A stretch of DNA of 64,000 bases from Cristatella mucedo (GCA_009760855.2 WPIO01000048.1:1017501-1081500), one strand, 5' to 3'. Numbered from the stretch's first letter, positions 12,605 through 23,316 are shown. Notes: generated by a model from the sequence alone, not told the origin. A program made the numbers and translations.

Positions 12605-12976
12605 TCATTGTGTGTCCACCATTTCTAACGCAGCAGCATCAGCTGTATCAGTTCCCTCTGCAGTAGCAGCAGCAGTCTTCAGCTTCGTCCCATGCTGCAT
12701 CGCCTTCGACGCTCCGTTATCTGTGGGCTGTTGCTGCTGCTGCACCGCCGAGCTCTTTCGAGCTGCACGGCAGTCCCAGCAGCCGGACTCGTCGTACCCG
12801 GCTGCTGCGAGCATGGGCAGCCTTGATGTGACCGCCGCAGCAGCAGCAGCGCCTTGGAGACCCTTACCTCTCCCTCCCCTAGCCGTCGTCGTAGCTTCCC
12901 CAGCCGTCTCTCTGTTTTTCACACAACCACCGAGAATATTTTTGAGACAGTTCTGGGTGGTCGGGAGGTCTGCCAT
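12605..12976 (-). CDS. Coding-like ORF with polyA and polyQ tracts, unrecognised
   Basis: The frame opens at 12976 with an excellent Kozak context (gggccATGGC) and reads MADLPTTQNCLKNILGG, then a Thr/Ala/Gly-rich linker, a run of six Ala, a Tyr-Asp-Glu-Ser and Cys-Trp-Asp-Cys stretch, a run of five Gln, and an Ala/Thr-rich end before TGA at 12605. A good donor-like site (AGAG|GTAAGG) lies about 110 bases into the frame on the minus strand, so the true exon may stop there with the homopeptide part being intronic. Ala and Gln runs come from GCN and CAR repeats and can arise by chance in triplet-rich DNA. I know no family match. The plus strand is also open over this interval (12435-13001), which lowers confidence. 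Confidence 0.3.
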   Translation of the reverse strand: MADLPTTQNCLKNILGGCVKNRETAGEATTTARGGRGKGLQGAAAAAAVTSRLPMLAAAGYDESGCWDCRAARKSSAVQQQQQPTDNGASKAMQHGTKLKTAAATAEGTDTADAAALEMVDTQ

Positions 12977-13572
12977 GGCCCGAGATTATTGGATGTATTA
13001 AGAATGGAGCCGAGTGGCATTTGCCGGTACAATTTACGAAGAGAAACCTGCAGAGCACCAGGCAGTGCTTACTTTGTAACAGAGCTTTCCTCATTAAAGT
13101 TTGGCTAATCCCAAATCTTCATGTAAGTAGATTTCGAGCTTTCACTCGAGTTGTTGTACTTTGTGTGCAGGCTTGCAGGGAGCTGCTCTGGCCATTTATT
13201 TGCTTGCCCCAGCTTCTGTGGTTATTACATGCCCCAGGCTCGATTCGTTTTATTCACAGAATGCACTTGCAGGAATGTGTAGTGGGCGTTGAACAGTGCG
13301 AGCACGTCTGGCGTTTATGATTATGCCGCCATTTGTTGTCTGTGCCTAGGTATAGGTAGGACTGCTTAGGCATTCCCTGCTTCCATCCGTGCCCAGCCTT
13401 CTTATAGTCAGCACTGTGCAAAGGCCAAGATTCCCGGGATTCCTTAGTTTAGCTAAGTCCCTGTTCTGCTATCCGAAGTCAGTAGCCCATAACTTAACCC
13501 TCTAAGATGCAAAACAGCCATTTTCCAAAAAGTGTCGTTTCCGTTGCTTGCAGCTTCCAGCGTGATGTGAAA

Positions 13573-13640
13573 TCTATTTGTATAGCGCCCTGAGAGAACT
13601 TGATATCGATTAAGGTGCTTTACATGTATCGCGGCGCTCG
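13573..13640 (-). mobile_element. LINE-A 3' tail remnant
   Basis: Only the terminal hairpin region survives: tatagcgccctgagagaactt and a degraded aggtgctttacat, which correspond on the minus strand to the ends of the LINE-A 3' structure. Confidence 0.6.
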
Positions 13641-13899
13641 AGGCCACGACCTCAAGTCACCAAATACTTTCACGTTGACCTTGGTTCGAGACTAGTCTAT
13701 TTTAACCAATAGGCTAAACCGGTTTTGACCTTGATCGTTTGTGCAGCCCAGCTCCCCCAAGGCTGCTTAGCAGCCCTCATTCAGGCTAAAACAAAATAAG
13801 AAAAAGAAATTGAGAGGTAAATTAAATTCCCACTAAAGTCGCCTAAATTGTCTTGCCAAGCTGCTTGGTCCTACCAAACGCAATACGACCGAAGCACCT

Positions 13900-14405
13900 T
13901 TGTCATTCATAAGAAGCACATCATTTTCAAAACCTTTTTTACCCATGCAATTTTCTCTGAATTTTGACGTGCCGCAACGGGTACTCGGTACTCCACTCCG
14001 AAGCAGCTGCTGCTCGACAAGAACGCAGCTGCAGCAGCAACTGCTGCTGCCGTTGTGTCCTCTGCCGACGCCGGGTCCTCTGTTCATCCTGTCGCCTCAC
14101 CCCGGCCGGGTACATGACCGCAGTGGTAGCTCTCGACGGGCAGCTGCCTCCGGGCCTTCCTCCTTAAAATATGCCAGGTATATCACTGCCACAGATACCG
14201 CCGAATCTTCCTCCGGCGCAAGGTCCTATTCCGACGCCAGGCCGTCTGTACCAGCCGTAGCCTCTTCCATTCGCCTCAATAGGCGACCGCGGGTCAGCTC
14301 TCCATCCAAGCCAGCCGCCTCGAGTCCGTCTGTTGCTACCAGACGCTCCAGTGCAAGACCTACGAGAGTGCTGTCAGTGGTGAAGGCAAACGTCAACAAT
14401 TGTAC
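13900..14405. other. GC-rich segment, partial block-A relative
   Basis: The plus strand is open for about 199 codons (Ser/Arg/Pro-rich), running into the minisatellite. Around 14300-14355 the sequence ccgcctcgagtccgtctg...cagacgctcc matches the duplicated block A at about 16870-16905 and its copy at about 19770-19800, so part of this segment belongs to the same dispersed repeat. I cannot show that it is coding. Confidence 0.35.
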
Positions 14406-14408
14406 ACA

Positions 14409-16190
14409 ATTGCAGTCCCAGAGGTGGTGGTTGATCAAGTCCTGCAGGTGGTGGTTGATCAAGTCCTGCAGGTGGTCGATCAAGTCCTGCAAGTGGTAGT
14501 TGAACAAGTCCTCGAGTTGGTTGATCAAGTCCTGTAGGTGATGGTTGATCAAGTCCTGGAGGTGGTTGATCTAGTCCTGTAGGTGGTGGTTGATCAAGTC
14601 CTGCAGGTGGTTGATCAAGTCCTGGAGGTGGTTGATCTAGTCCTGTAGGTGGTGGTTGATCGAGTACTGGAGGTGGTGGTTGACCAAGTCCTGCAGGTGG
14701 TGGTTGACCAAGTCCTGCAGGTGGTGGTGGATCAAGTCCTGTGGGTGGTGGTCAATCAAGTCCTGCATGTGGTGGTTGATCAAGTCCTGGAGGTGGTTGA
14801 TCAAATCTTGTAGGTATTGGTTGATCAAGTCCAGTAGGTGGTGGTCAATCAAGTCCTGCAGGTGGTGGTTGATCAAGTCCTGTAGGTGGTGTTTGATCAA
14901 GTACTGCAGGTGGTGGTTGATTAAGTCCTGGAGATGGTTGATCAAGTCCTGGAGGTGGTTGATCAAGTCCTGCAGGTGGTGGTTGATCAAGTCCTGCAGG
15001 TGGTGGTTGACCAAGTCCTGTAGGTGGTGGTTGATCAAGTCCTGCAGGTGGTGGTTGATCAAGTCCTGTAGGTGGTGGTTGACCAAGTCCTGAAGGTGGT
15101 TGATCAAGTCCTGTATGTGGTGGTTGATCAAGTCCTGGAGGTGGTTGACTAAGTCCTGGAGGTGGTTGATCAAGTCCTGTAGGTGGTGGTTGATCAAGTA
15201 CTGCAGGTGGTGGTTAATCAAGTCCTGGAGATGGTTGATCAAGTCCTGGAGGTGGTTGATCAAGTCGTGTAGGTAGTGGTTAATCAAGTCCTGTAGGTGG
15301 TGGTTGATCAAGTCCTGCAGGTGGTGGTTGATCAAGTCCTGGAGGTGGTTGATCAAGTCCTGGAGGTGGTGGTTGATCAAGTCCTGCAGGTGGTGGTTGA
15401 TCAAGTCCTGCAGGTGGTGGTTGATCAAGTCCTGGAGGTGGTTGATCAAGTCTTGTAGGTAGTGGTTCATCTAGTCCTGTAGGTGGTGGTTGACCAAGTC
15501 CTGCAGGTGGTGATTGATCAAGTCCTGGAGGTGGTGGTTGACCAAGTCCTGCAGGTGGTGGTTGATCAAGTCCTGCAGGTGGTGGTTAATTAAGTCCTGG
15601 AGATGGTTGATCAAGTCCAGGAGGTGGTTGATCAAGTCCTGTAGGTGGTGGTTGATTAAGTACTGCAGGTGGTGGTTGATCAAGTCCTGGAGATTGTTGA
15701 TCAAGTCCAGGAGAAGGTTCATCAAGTCTTTTAGGTAGTGATTGATCGAGTCCTGTAGGTGGTGGTCAATCAAGTCCTGCAGGTGGTGGTTGACCAAGTC
15801 CTGCAGGTGGTGGTTGACCAAGTACTGCAGGTGGTGGTTGATCAAGTCCTGGAGATGGTTGATCAAGTCCAGGAGAATGTTCATCAAGTCTTGTAGCTAG
15901 TGATTGATCAAGTCCGATAGGTGGTGGTCAATCAAGTTCTGCAGGTGGTGGTTGATTAAGTCTTGCAGGTGGTGGTTGATCAAGTCCTATAGGTGGTGGT
16001 TGACCAAGTCCTGCAGGTGGTGGTTGATCAAGTCCTACAGGTGTTGGTTGATCAAGTCCTGCAGGTGGTGGTTGATCAAGTCCTGTAGGTGGTGGTTGAT
16101 CAAGTCCAGTAGGTGGTGGTTGATCAAGTCCTGCAGGTGGTGGTTGATCAAGTCCTACAGGCGCTGGTTGATCAAGTCCTGCAGGTGGTT
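14409..16190. repeat. 24/21-bp minisatellite, about 75 units
   Basis: Units of 24 bp (consensus ggtggtggttgatcaagtcc plus tgca) alternate with 21-bp units lacking one ggt triplet. All spacings I checked are multiples of three, so two minus-strand frames stay in phase across 1.78 kb: one gives PPPAGLDQ repeats and the other LQDLINHH repeats. A third phase is blocked by a stop in every unit. Unit variants (tgcagg, tggagg, tgtagg; gatcaa versus gtcaat or gaccaa) are intermixed, which suggests repeated local expansion. The PPPAGLDQ phase is continuous with the proline-rich frame to the right. Confidence 0.95.
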
Positions 16191-16339
16191 GTGGCCGAAA
16201 CCCAGCATACTGTGGTAACACCAGGTTACCTGGAGGTGGCGGCAGCATATGTATGTATGACTGCCCCATGGGTGGAGCCCATTGAGGATGCATGAATGAT
16301 GGTAGGCTACCCCTCAGCGAAAGTGGCCAATTCAAAGGG
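15928..16339 (-). CDS. Possible proline-rich exon feeding into the minisatellite
   Basis: On the minus strand a plausible acceptor (tattttttactttacag, AG at 16341-16340) precedes an open frame rich in Pro, Met and Gln: it includes SFMHPQWAPPMGQSYIHM and LPPPPGNLVLPQYAGFRPQ and then passes straight into PPAGLDQ-type octapeptide repeats, about fourteen of them, before a TGA at 15928 created by the gtcaat unit variant. The unique N-terminal part is unlike the repeat and looks protein-like. Either this is an exon of a proline-rich protein whose repeat has expanded past a stop, or a pseudogene. I know no family. Confidence 0.35.
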
Positions 16340-16410
16340 CTGTAAAGTAAAAAATACTATCCTCTTTGATGGCCACAGTAATAGTTGAAACGCCTCTCAC
16401 TCGATTCATT

Positions 16411-16473
16411 CATCTCTCTGTCTCTCTTTCTCTGTCTCTCTCTGTCTCTCTCTCTCTCTCTCTCCCTCCAACT
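16411..16473. repeat. (CT)n microsatellite
   Basis: A run of CT/TCTG units lies beside the minisatellite and to the left of block A. Apparent Leu/Ser-rich reading frames across it are artefacts of the repeat. Confidence 0.95.
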
Positions 16474-16479
16474 GACGTC

Positions 16480-17158
16480 GGTCCAGAGGTCATCGAGTAC
16501 CACAGCTACATGGGCTGCAGAGAAATCAATGGTGGCATCGTTGAGGACAGATGTGGCGAATACCCTGCCTGTCGGATACGACAGATGCAAGGGATGCGGT
16601 AAAATCACCGGTGGCATCGAATATACTACCGACACGCTGTTTGGTTCGCTGTATATTTGTGGCCAAGCTCCACGAAAGTCAAACGTTCGGGTACTGGCAC
16701 TGCCAGCCCATGCTACCCTCGTCGTTGGAAAAACCACCTTCAGGGCAGCCGATCTGAGGCCGATTTCAAGAGCTGCAGTGGTGTTATCTGGGGTGAAGGT
16801 CGGCTAAGCGCCCTGGACGATGGCTGCGGAGGTTGAGTTAGCTGGCGTGCGGCTCTCCTTGTGAGCCGGCGCCTCGCGTCCGTCTGCTGCTGGCAGACGC
16901 TCCTGCTGGTCAGCAGCTGATGCACCGGCTCGAGCAGCTGCCGAGTTTGGACCGTTGGCTTCGACTGCCTGCCACCGTCGGGCAGTACTCCTGCCAAAAC
17001 TCCGCCTGGAGCTCCTAACTCGAAGAAGCATTCCTGTAGCTGTAGATCTTCATAAAAGGCCAAAATAGTTTCTAGTCGTTGACGAACGGGCACACGTGAA
17101 GGAACACTCGTCTTTCAGCAGACTTCAGAGTGATGTCCTTTAAGAGGCCCCCTAATGC
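16480..17158. repeat. Duplicated block A (first copy)
   Basis: From about 16645 this aligns nearly continuously with 19539-20083. Shared anchors are gtatatttgtggccaagc, ccgtctgctgct, ccaaaactccgcct and gatgtcctttaaga. The left part (16480-16640) has a short internal repeat (atcan-cggtggcatcg twice, about 80 bases apart) and an open frame with a CxxC pair (RCKGCGK). Frames are open on both strands but stops fall at different places in the two copies, so coding is not supported. Confidence 0.8.
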
Positions 17159-17840
17159 CACAACGAAAAATGTCGTGAAAGTTATGGTACCTGCCTTTCG
17201 GGTTGGCCACGCCAAGGTGGGTTCTCCCGACTGGCACAATAGAAACCGCCGTTCCAAGACATAAGACTTTGGGTAGCACTCGAGATCTGGGTTTTCCGAA
17301 CAAAACGTTAATTGATGGTGTTGACGTCAGGGCCTACGTCTAGCTTTGTTGACCACCGTCAGAACCGTGATGCGAGTATTCTGACAGCTCCCTCCGAATG
17401 CCAACATTTGCGTTCTGACTTCATTTGCAACAGCTTCCTCACCTCCGTGCACATAGTGCATGCTGGCCCGGTACTAACATGGTACACTGAAACGGTACAC
17501 TGCACTTGTGGCAGTGGCGTCCTTGAGCCGGGCAATCTGCTCGCCACGCTCTGCGTCTGAGTCCACAATTCCGACAGTCCAACTCCTTTGCTCCAGGCTT
17601 AGCAGCATTTGGGTTTCCCGAGGTCAGTGAATATCACGCAAAAACTGCTTTCGTCCCCACCGCTGTGGAGCAACTGTTAGAAGCCTTGCCGATCATTTCA
17701 TGCTCCGTTTTGCGAGTGGTTTCAAATAAGCGGCGAATATCAGTAGCCACCAGCAGTGTTAATGCAGATTCCTGTAAAGATAGCTCTTGCCGCCGACGCC
17801 CCACTGGCCGAACCGTCTCTGTCGATCTTGCTTTTGAGTC
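17159..17840. other. Anonymous spacer of the duplication
   Basis: This separates block A from block B in the first copy. I find no convincing equivalent in the second copy (20086-20975), and no gene. Confidence 0.4.
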
Positions 17841-18935
17841 GTGCTAAGGCTTCAACAGGACGTTGCAGCTAAGCAGGTGGTCTGCTGCATCAGACTACGT
17901 TTAACGTAGGCCGAGCTCGGCACTGACATGCAGGTCCCTGCGCCCAAGATATTTCGACGCATTGGGCCGCCTCGCATAGCAGAACAGGATCTCCGGGAGG
18001 TTTCTCGAGCTGCACCGGTTTCGATTCGATTTATCTGAGGCGGCCTACCCACCCGATCTCCCTGGTCTCCCCATTGAGACAGGGGAGGCCGAACGAAGCA
18101 AGATTGGTGCTACTGTCCGGCAAGTTGCAGCCGGGGTGCTACTTCTGATATTGCTGTGGCTATGAACACAAGACAATGAATATTACCCACTCATTGGTTA
18201 CTGGCTCAGCAGAGATTCAGCTGTTGACATTGCCATGTTTCTATTAAAGAGAGTCTGGGTGCAGAGTCATTGCAGCTAAGTGGGTGGCATGCTTCGTCAG
18301 ACTACGTTTTACATAAACCGAGCTCCGTGCTGACGTGCAGGACCGTCTGCCCGAGCCAGTTGGACGCGTTGGGCCGCCTCGCACAGCTGAACTGGATCTC
18401 CGAAAGGTGTCTCGAGCTGTAGCGCCCGTCGACCCTTTCGCCCCGGAAAAAAGTTCCTTCTCTAAAGGTTGTCGTACCACCACTGATTTTGATTCGATTT
18501 TTCCGTGGCGGCGTACTTACCCGATCTCCCAGGCCTCCCCTTTGAGGCAGGCGTGGCCGAAGCAAGATTGCTGCTGCTGTCCGAGAATCAGGTACTTCCA
18601 GAGCTCCCAAACCGTTGTATTTGCAAAAAAAATACAGCGACGGCAAGCAGCAGCAGCCGGTGCTGCTTCTTCTGATATTCTGATCTGATATTATTAATCG
18701 GCTTCGGCGCCACACTTGATGATTACTATATTCCACTCAATGGTTGCTAGCTGAGAAGACATTCTGCCGTTGACATTGCCATGTTTCTATTTCGGAGAGT
18801 ATGGATGCAGAGTCGTTGCAGCTAAGCAGGTGGCATGCTACGTTAGACTACGTTTGACGTAGGCCGAGCTCGCGGCCTTCGTGATGGACCGTCTGCCCGA
18901 GCCATTTGGACGCGTTGTGCCGCCTCGCGTACAAA
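17841..18935. repeat. Block B array (first copy), units of about 410-540 bp without SINE
   Basis: The anchor ttgcagctaag recurs near 17863, 18270 and 18813, each followed by a variant of gactacgtttnacgtaggccgagctc, then gttggacgcgttgggccgcctcgc, then gattcgatttntc. The three units differ by indels and the last is cut at about 18930. The family is otherwise unknown to me. At 18281-18300 the path ggcatgcttcg is uninterrupted, which shows the empty site later filled by the SINE in the B' copy. Confidence 0.85.
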
Positions 18936-19395
18936 TTAAACGTTAAATCCGGTCTGCCGCCTCCTGTGGCAACAGACCGGATTTAACAGGATCGAAATTG
19001 ACTCCTGGAAAGGGTCTCGTTGGCTACTGAATGCGCACCGAAAGCAGCTTAGGCTGTGAGTGTGCTATACAAAACTCTCCTGCCTAACTACCACGTGGTC
19101 TTTATGACTTTGTGGAGTTACAGGCGGAGTTACGTACATACATTCATACAGATATTAGCATTCCCGTCAACCCCTTTAACATCTCTACATTTATGCATCA
19201 AATGTCCCTTTCTTTCCTAACTTACTCGGTGGTTCTCGAGCTTGCCAACTTTAATGGTAGCAGTTGAGTTCGTTTCCCAGCGTTCGGCATTTACCGTTGG
19301 CTGATTTCGTGGCCTGAGTATTTTACAGGAACATATTCAGATCTCTTGAAGACGCCTGTCTCTGGCATTGCTGGCGTTCGCACGGCATGGTGATA
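18936..19395. repeat. Block C (first copy), includes a LINE-B 3' end and a perfect inverted repeat
   Basis: This aligns with 22862-23316. It contains a LINE-B 3' fragment at about 19015-19145 (ttggctactgaatgcgcacc through gtggagttacag). At its left edge is a perfect 15-bp inverted repeat, GTTAAATCCGGTCTG at 18942-18956 and its complement at 18973-18987, separated by 16 bases. Only the right arm is present in the second copy. Confidence 0.85.
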
Positions 19396-19429
19396 CGTGT
19401 TGAACGAACGTCGTACGTACGTCAAACGT

Positions 19430-20085
19430 CGTACGAAATCCCAGCTTCAGGGCACACCTGGCACTGCCCGCCCACCCTTCGCTCGTCATCCGAATGCCCA
19501 GATTCAGGGCACTCGAGGCACTTCCCGTCCTCGTTTGGGTCGCAGTATATTTGTGGCCAAGCAGCACTCAAGTCAAACGTTCCGGTGCGGGAACTGCCCG
19601 CCCACGCTTCCCTAGTCATTATAAACCCCACCTCCAAGGCACCCGACGTGAGGCCGACTTCAAGGGCCGCAAGGGTGCTGTCTGGGGTGAACATCGGCCA
19701 AGCGCCTTGGACGCCGGCGGCGGAGGAGTGAGCTGGCGAACGGCTCGGCTCTCTTTCTGAGACAGCCGCTTCCCGTCCGTCTGCTGCTACCAGTCGGTCC
19801 TGTTGACCTCAGTCGCTGATCCTGCTCGAGCCGCCCCCGAATTGTGACCGTTGGCTTCGGCGGCCTGCCACCGTCGAGCAGCACTCCCGCCAAAACTCCG
19901 CCTAGACGCGAGAAGCAGGCCCATTTTCCAAGCGAGCTGCTAGCTCGTAAAATCATTTCTGTAGCTGTGGATCTTTATCAAATGCGAAATAGTTTGTAGT
20001 TGTTGATGAACGGCGCTCTCGCGAAGGAACACTCTTGCTTCTGCAGACTTCAAAGTGATGTCCTTTAAGAAGACACCTAATGCTT
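19430..20085. repeat. Duplicated block A' (second copy)
   Basis: Second copy of block A, offset by roughly 2.9 kb. Its left part has a short tandem repeat (cagggcac...cactncccg, two units about 60 bp apart, 19446-19530) that is not in the first copy. Frames that run through both copies are interrupted differently. Confidence 0.8.
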
Positions 20086-20975
20086 CCTCATTAATCGTGC
20101 AGGCATATTGTTACTCTTTCGTTCTAATGCTTTCCTAGACGTGGTTTCTCTAGCTAGGTTCCATGGATTGAGCAATCACAAAGAACCGAGGCGTACCCAG
20201 CTGGGGAACGTGGCCAGAGTGCACCTCGCTTGGTATTTCGAGTGCTGTCTCGAGCAGCCATTAGTCACAGCGATTGGACAATATTTCTACACATCCTCAT
20301 CTCACCAACCTCAAACAATGAGCCTGCATACAGACCAGTTGTTGAACACCGCTGCATATAACTCACTACCGGCTGGGTTTCTGCAGTCAAGTAACTGCAC
20401 CGTTGGTGACGAAATTTTGCTGCACGCGACTTAGTCGATGTGTCTTCCACTCTGCCTGAATGCATCGGCTGAGCCTGGTTTTATTGGTACAGCTCAGTGC
20501 AGAATGTAGCAGGTACTCGGATGTGGCTTGATCCAGAGGGCAGCAATGCCACTTAACGAATAGGCAACTCGACCTGAAGCTGCACAATCAGTCGCTCCTC
20601 ATGCAGCTCAGAGCCGTGTCCCTTAGGACGGTCAGAACTTGAAGCACTGTTAGAACTGCCCGTCTGAGGAAGCACCGAAAGGCAGGCAAATAGAACCGAT
20701 GAGCCCCGACCTCCCAACCCTTTCTTTCCGGCATTTCCACTTTCTATTAGTGATGTCATTGCTTTGGTTCCGTGTACATCAATGCTCGGTTGTCTTGCAT
20801 TATCTAAGTCTTGATAATGGCTGTATTGATAATATACTGATGATGGCTGAAGTGATTTTTTGGAATCGGTATAAAATGTGAATGAATCACAGTGGTTCAG
20901 TTCAATTTTCCTATTTCTCTTGAATACTGGCCAGTTGCTCGTCCAGTGGAGCGTTTAGTTTGAAGTACAAAGTCT
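20086..20975. other. Anonymous spacer
   Basis: I see no gene or known repeat. Short frames at 20108-20434 and on the minus strand show no recognisable motif. Confidence 0.4.
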
Positions 20976-21367
20976 TGGACGCTGTGTATTCGCCCCGGGA
21001 ATAGGTTCCATCGCTACGGGTTGTCGTACCACCACCGATTGCGATTCGATTTCTCTGTGGTCGCTTACCCACCCGATCTCCCCTTCGAGGCAGAGGGGGG
21101 GTCGCCGAAGCAACATTGCTGCTACTGTCCGCGAATCACGTACTTCCTAAGCTCCCGAACCGTTGTATGCGAAAGCAAAATATAGCAACCGGAAGCAGCT
21201 GCAGCCGGTACTGCTACTTCCGATATTGCTGTGGCTTCGCAAAAAAGACGATTAATATAACCCACTCCTTGGTTGCTGGCTCAGCAGAGATTCTGCTGTT
21301 GACAGTGCCATGTTTCTATTTCTGAGAGTCTGGATGCAGATTCGTTGCAGCTAAGCGGGTGGCATGC

Positions 21368-21558
21368 ATTGGTGAGCCGTGATGAAACACTAGGTAAGGC
21401 GTTTACTCTCACGACCTCAGTCCCGAGGTCGTGGGTTCAATTCCTGCAGTGGGCGATTCTTCATCGCGGACTGCAAGCTGTGGTGATAGCCGTAAAGGCT
21501 ATTCTGTCGCTAAAAAAGGGACTGTTTAATCAGCTAGGATTTATTTATTTTTTTATTT
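21368..21558 (+). mobile_element. tRNA-derived SINE in block B', unit 1
   Basis: Full-length SINE: tgagccgtgatg head, B-box gggttcaattcctg, body gcaagctgtggtgatagccgtaaaggct, end ctgtttaatcagct and a T/A-rich tail. It is bounded by the 4-bp duplication ATGC at 21364-21367 and 21559-21562; the empty site reads ggcATGCttcg at 18291-18301. Confidence 0.93.
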
Positions 21559-22091
21559 ATGCTTCGCCAGACTACGTTTTACGTAGGCCGAGCTCGCCGC
21601 TTACGTGAAGGACCGTCTGCCCGAGCCAGTTGGACGCGTTGGGCCGCCTCGCGTAGCAGAACCTGATCTCCCGGAGGTGTCTCTAGCTGTAGCTCCCGTC
21701 TACCCCTTCACCCTGGAAAAAGGTTCCGTCGGTAAAGTTTGTCGAACTGCCACCAATTGCGATTCGATTTTTCCACGGTGGCTTACATATCCCGATCTCT
21801 CTGGCCTCAGCTTTGAGGCAGGGGTGGCCGAAGCAAGATTGGTGCTACTGTCCGGGAGTCATGCACTTCCGGAGCTCCCGAACCGTTGTATTAAAAAAAA
21901 ATACAGCGACGGCAAGCAGCAGCAGCAGCCAGTGCTGCTACTTCTGATATTGCTGCGGCTCCGAATATGAGACGATTAATATAACCTACTCATTGGTTGC
22001 TGGCATAGCAGAGACTCTGCTGTTGACGGTGCCATGTTTCCATTTCTGAGAGTCTGGATGCAGAGTCGTTGCAGCTAAGCGGGTGGCATGC

Positions 22092-22285
22092 ATTGGTGAG
22101 CCGTGATGACACACTAGGTAAGGCGTTTGCTCTCACGACCTCAGTCCTGAGGTTGTGGGTTCAATTCCTGCAGTGGGCGATTCTTTATCGCGGACTGCAA
22201 GCTGTGGTGATAGCCGTAAAGGCTCTTCTGTTGCTATGCAAAAAGGGACTGTTTAATCAGCTAGAATTTATTTATTTTATTATTT
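22092..22285 (+). mobile_element. tRNA-derived SINE in block B', unit 2
   Basis: Same SINE at the same position in the next unit, bounded by ATGC at 22088-22091 and 22286-22289. It differs from the copy at 21368 at a few positions and retains tatgcaaaaaggg where the other has a small deletion. Confidence 0.93.
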
Positions 22286-22861
22286 ATGCTTCGCCAGACT
22301 ACGTTTTACGTAGGCCGAGCTCCCCACTTACGTGAAGTACCGTCTGCCCGAACCAGTTGGACGCTATGGGCCGCCTCGCGTAGCAGAACCTGATCTCCCG
22401 GAGGTGTCTCGAGCTGTAGCGCCCGTCTACCCCTTCGCCCCGGGAAAAGGTTCCGTCGCTAAAGGTTGTCGTACCGCCACCAATTGCGATTCGACTTTTC
22501 AGCGGCGGTTTACTTACCCGATCTCTCTGGCTTCAGCTTTGAGGCAGGGGTGGCCGAAGCAAGATTGGTGCTACTGTCCGGGAGTCATGCACTTCCGGAG
22601 CTCCCAAACCGTTGAATAAAAAAAAATACAGCGACGGCAAGCAGCAGCAGCCGGTGCTGCTATTTCTGATATTGCTGCGGCTCCGAATATGAGACGATTA
22701 ATTTAACCTACTCACTGGTTTCTAGCATAGCAGAGAATCTGCTATTGATATCGCCATGTTTCCATTTCTGAGAGTCTGGATGCAGAGTCGTTGCAGCTAA
22801 GCGAGTGGCATGCAGAGTCAGACTACGTTTTACGTATTTGAGTCGACATTTGACAGTACCC

Positions 22862-23316
22862 AAATTCAAATTAAAGGCATCCGTAGAGACGTGTAGCGAC
22901 AGACCGGATTTAACAGGATCGAGATTGACTCCTGGAAAGGGTCTTGTTGGCTACTGAATGCGTACCGAAAGCAGCTTAGGCTGTGAGTGCGCTATCCAAA
23001 ACTCTCCTAAGTAACACCCACGTGGTCTTTATGACTTTGTGGAGTTACAGACGGAGATACATACATACATATATTAGCATTCCCGTCAACCCCTTTAATA
23101 TCTCAACATCTGTGCATCAAATGTACCTTTCTTTCCTAACTTACTCGGTGGTTCTCGAGCTTGCGGACTTTAACGGTAGTGGCTGAGTTTGTTTGCCAGC
23201 GTTCGGCATTTACCATGGGCTGATTTCGTCGCCTGAGTATTTTACAGGAACATATTCAGATCCCTCGAAGACGCCTGGCTCCGGCATTGCTGGCGTTCGC
23301 ACAGCCTGGCGATACC
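22862..23316. repeat. Block C' (second copy)
   Basis: Aligns with 18936-19395, including the LINE-B 3' end (about 22948-23070) and the sequence after it up to ctggcgttcgcac. The left arm of the inverted repeat found in block C is absent. Confidence 0.85.

Larger units (their letters stand above)
20976..22861. repeat. Block B' array (second copy), units of about 725 bp each holding a SINE
   Basis: Starts in mid-unit and continues with two near-identical units beginning at the ttgcagctaag anchor near 21341 and 22068, and a third anchor near 22790. Unit length is about 725 bp because of the SINE at the same position in each of two units. The frame ccgtctgcccgagccagttgg to gcgattcgatttttcc is about 90 percent alike between units by eye. 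Confidence 0.9.

Noticed and set aside
14637-15887. Two long minus-strand ORFs with LQDLINHH repeats
   Set aside because: They are the alternative open phase of the minisatellite and have no unique coding sequence at either end; the PPPAGLDQ phase is the one linked to non-repetitive protein-like sequence.
14409-16190. CRISPR-like appearance of short regular repeats
   Set aside because: Units are contiguous with no unique spacers, there are no cas genes, and the context is an animal genome.
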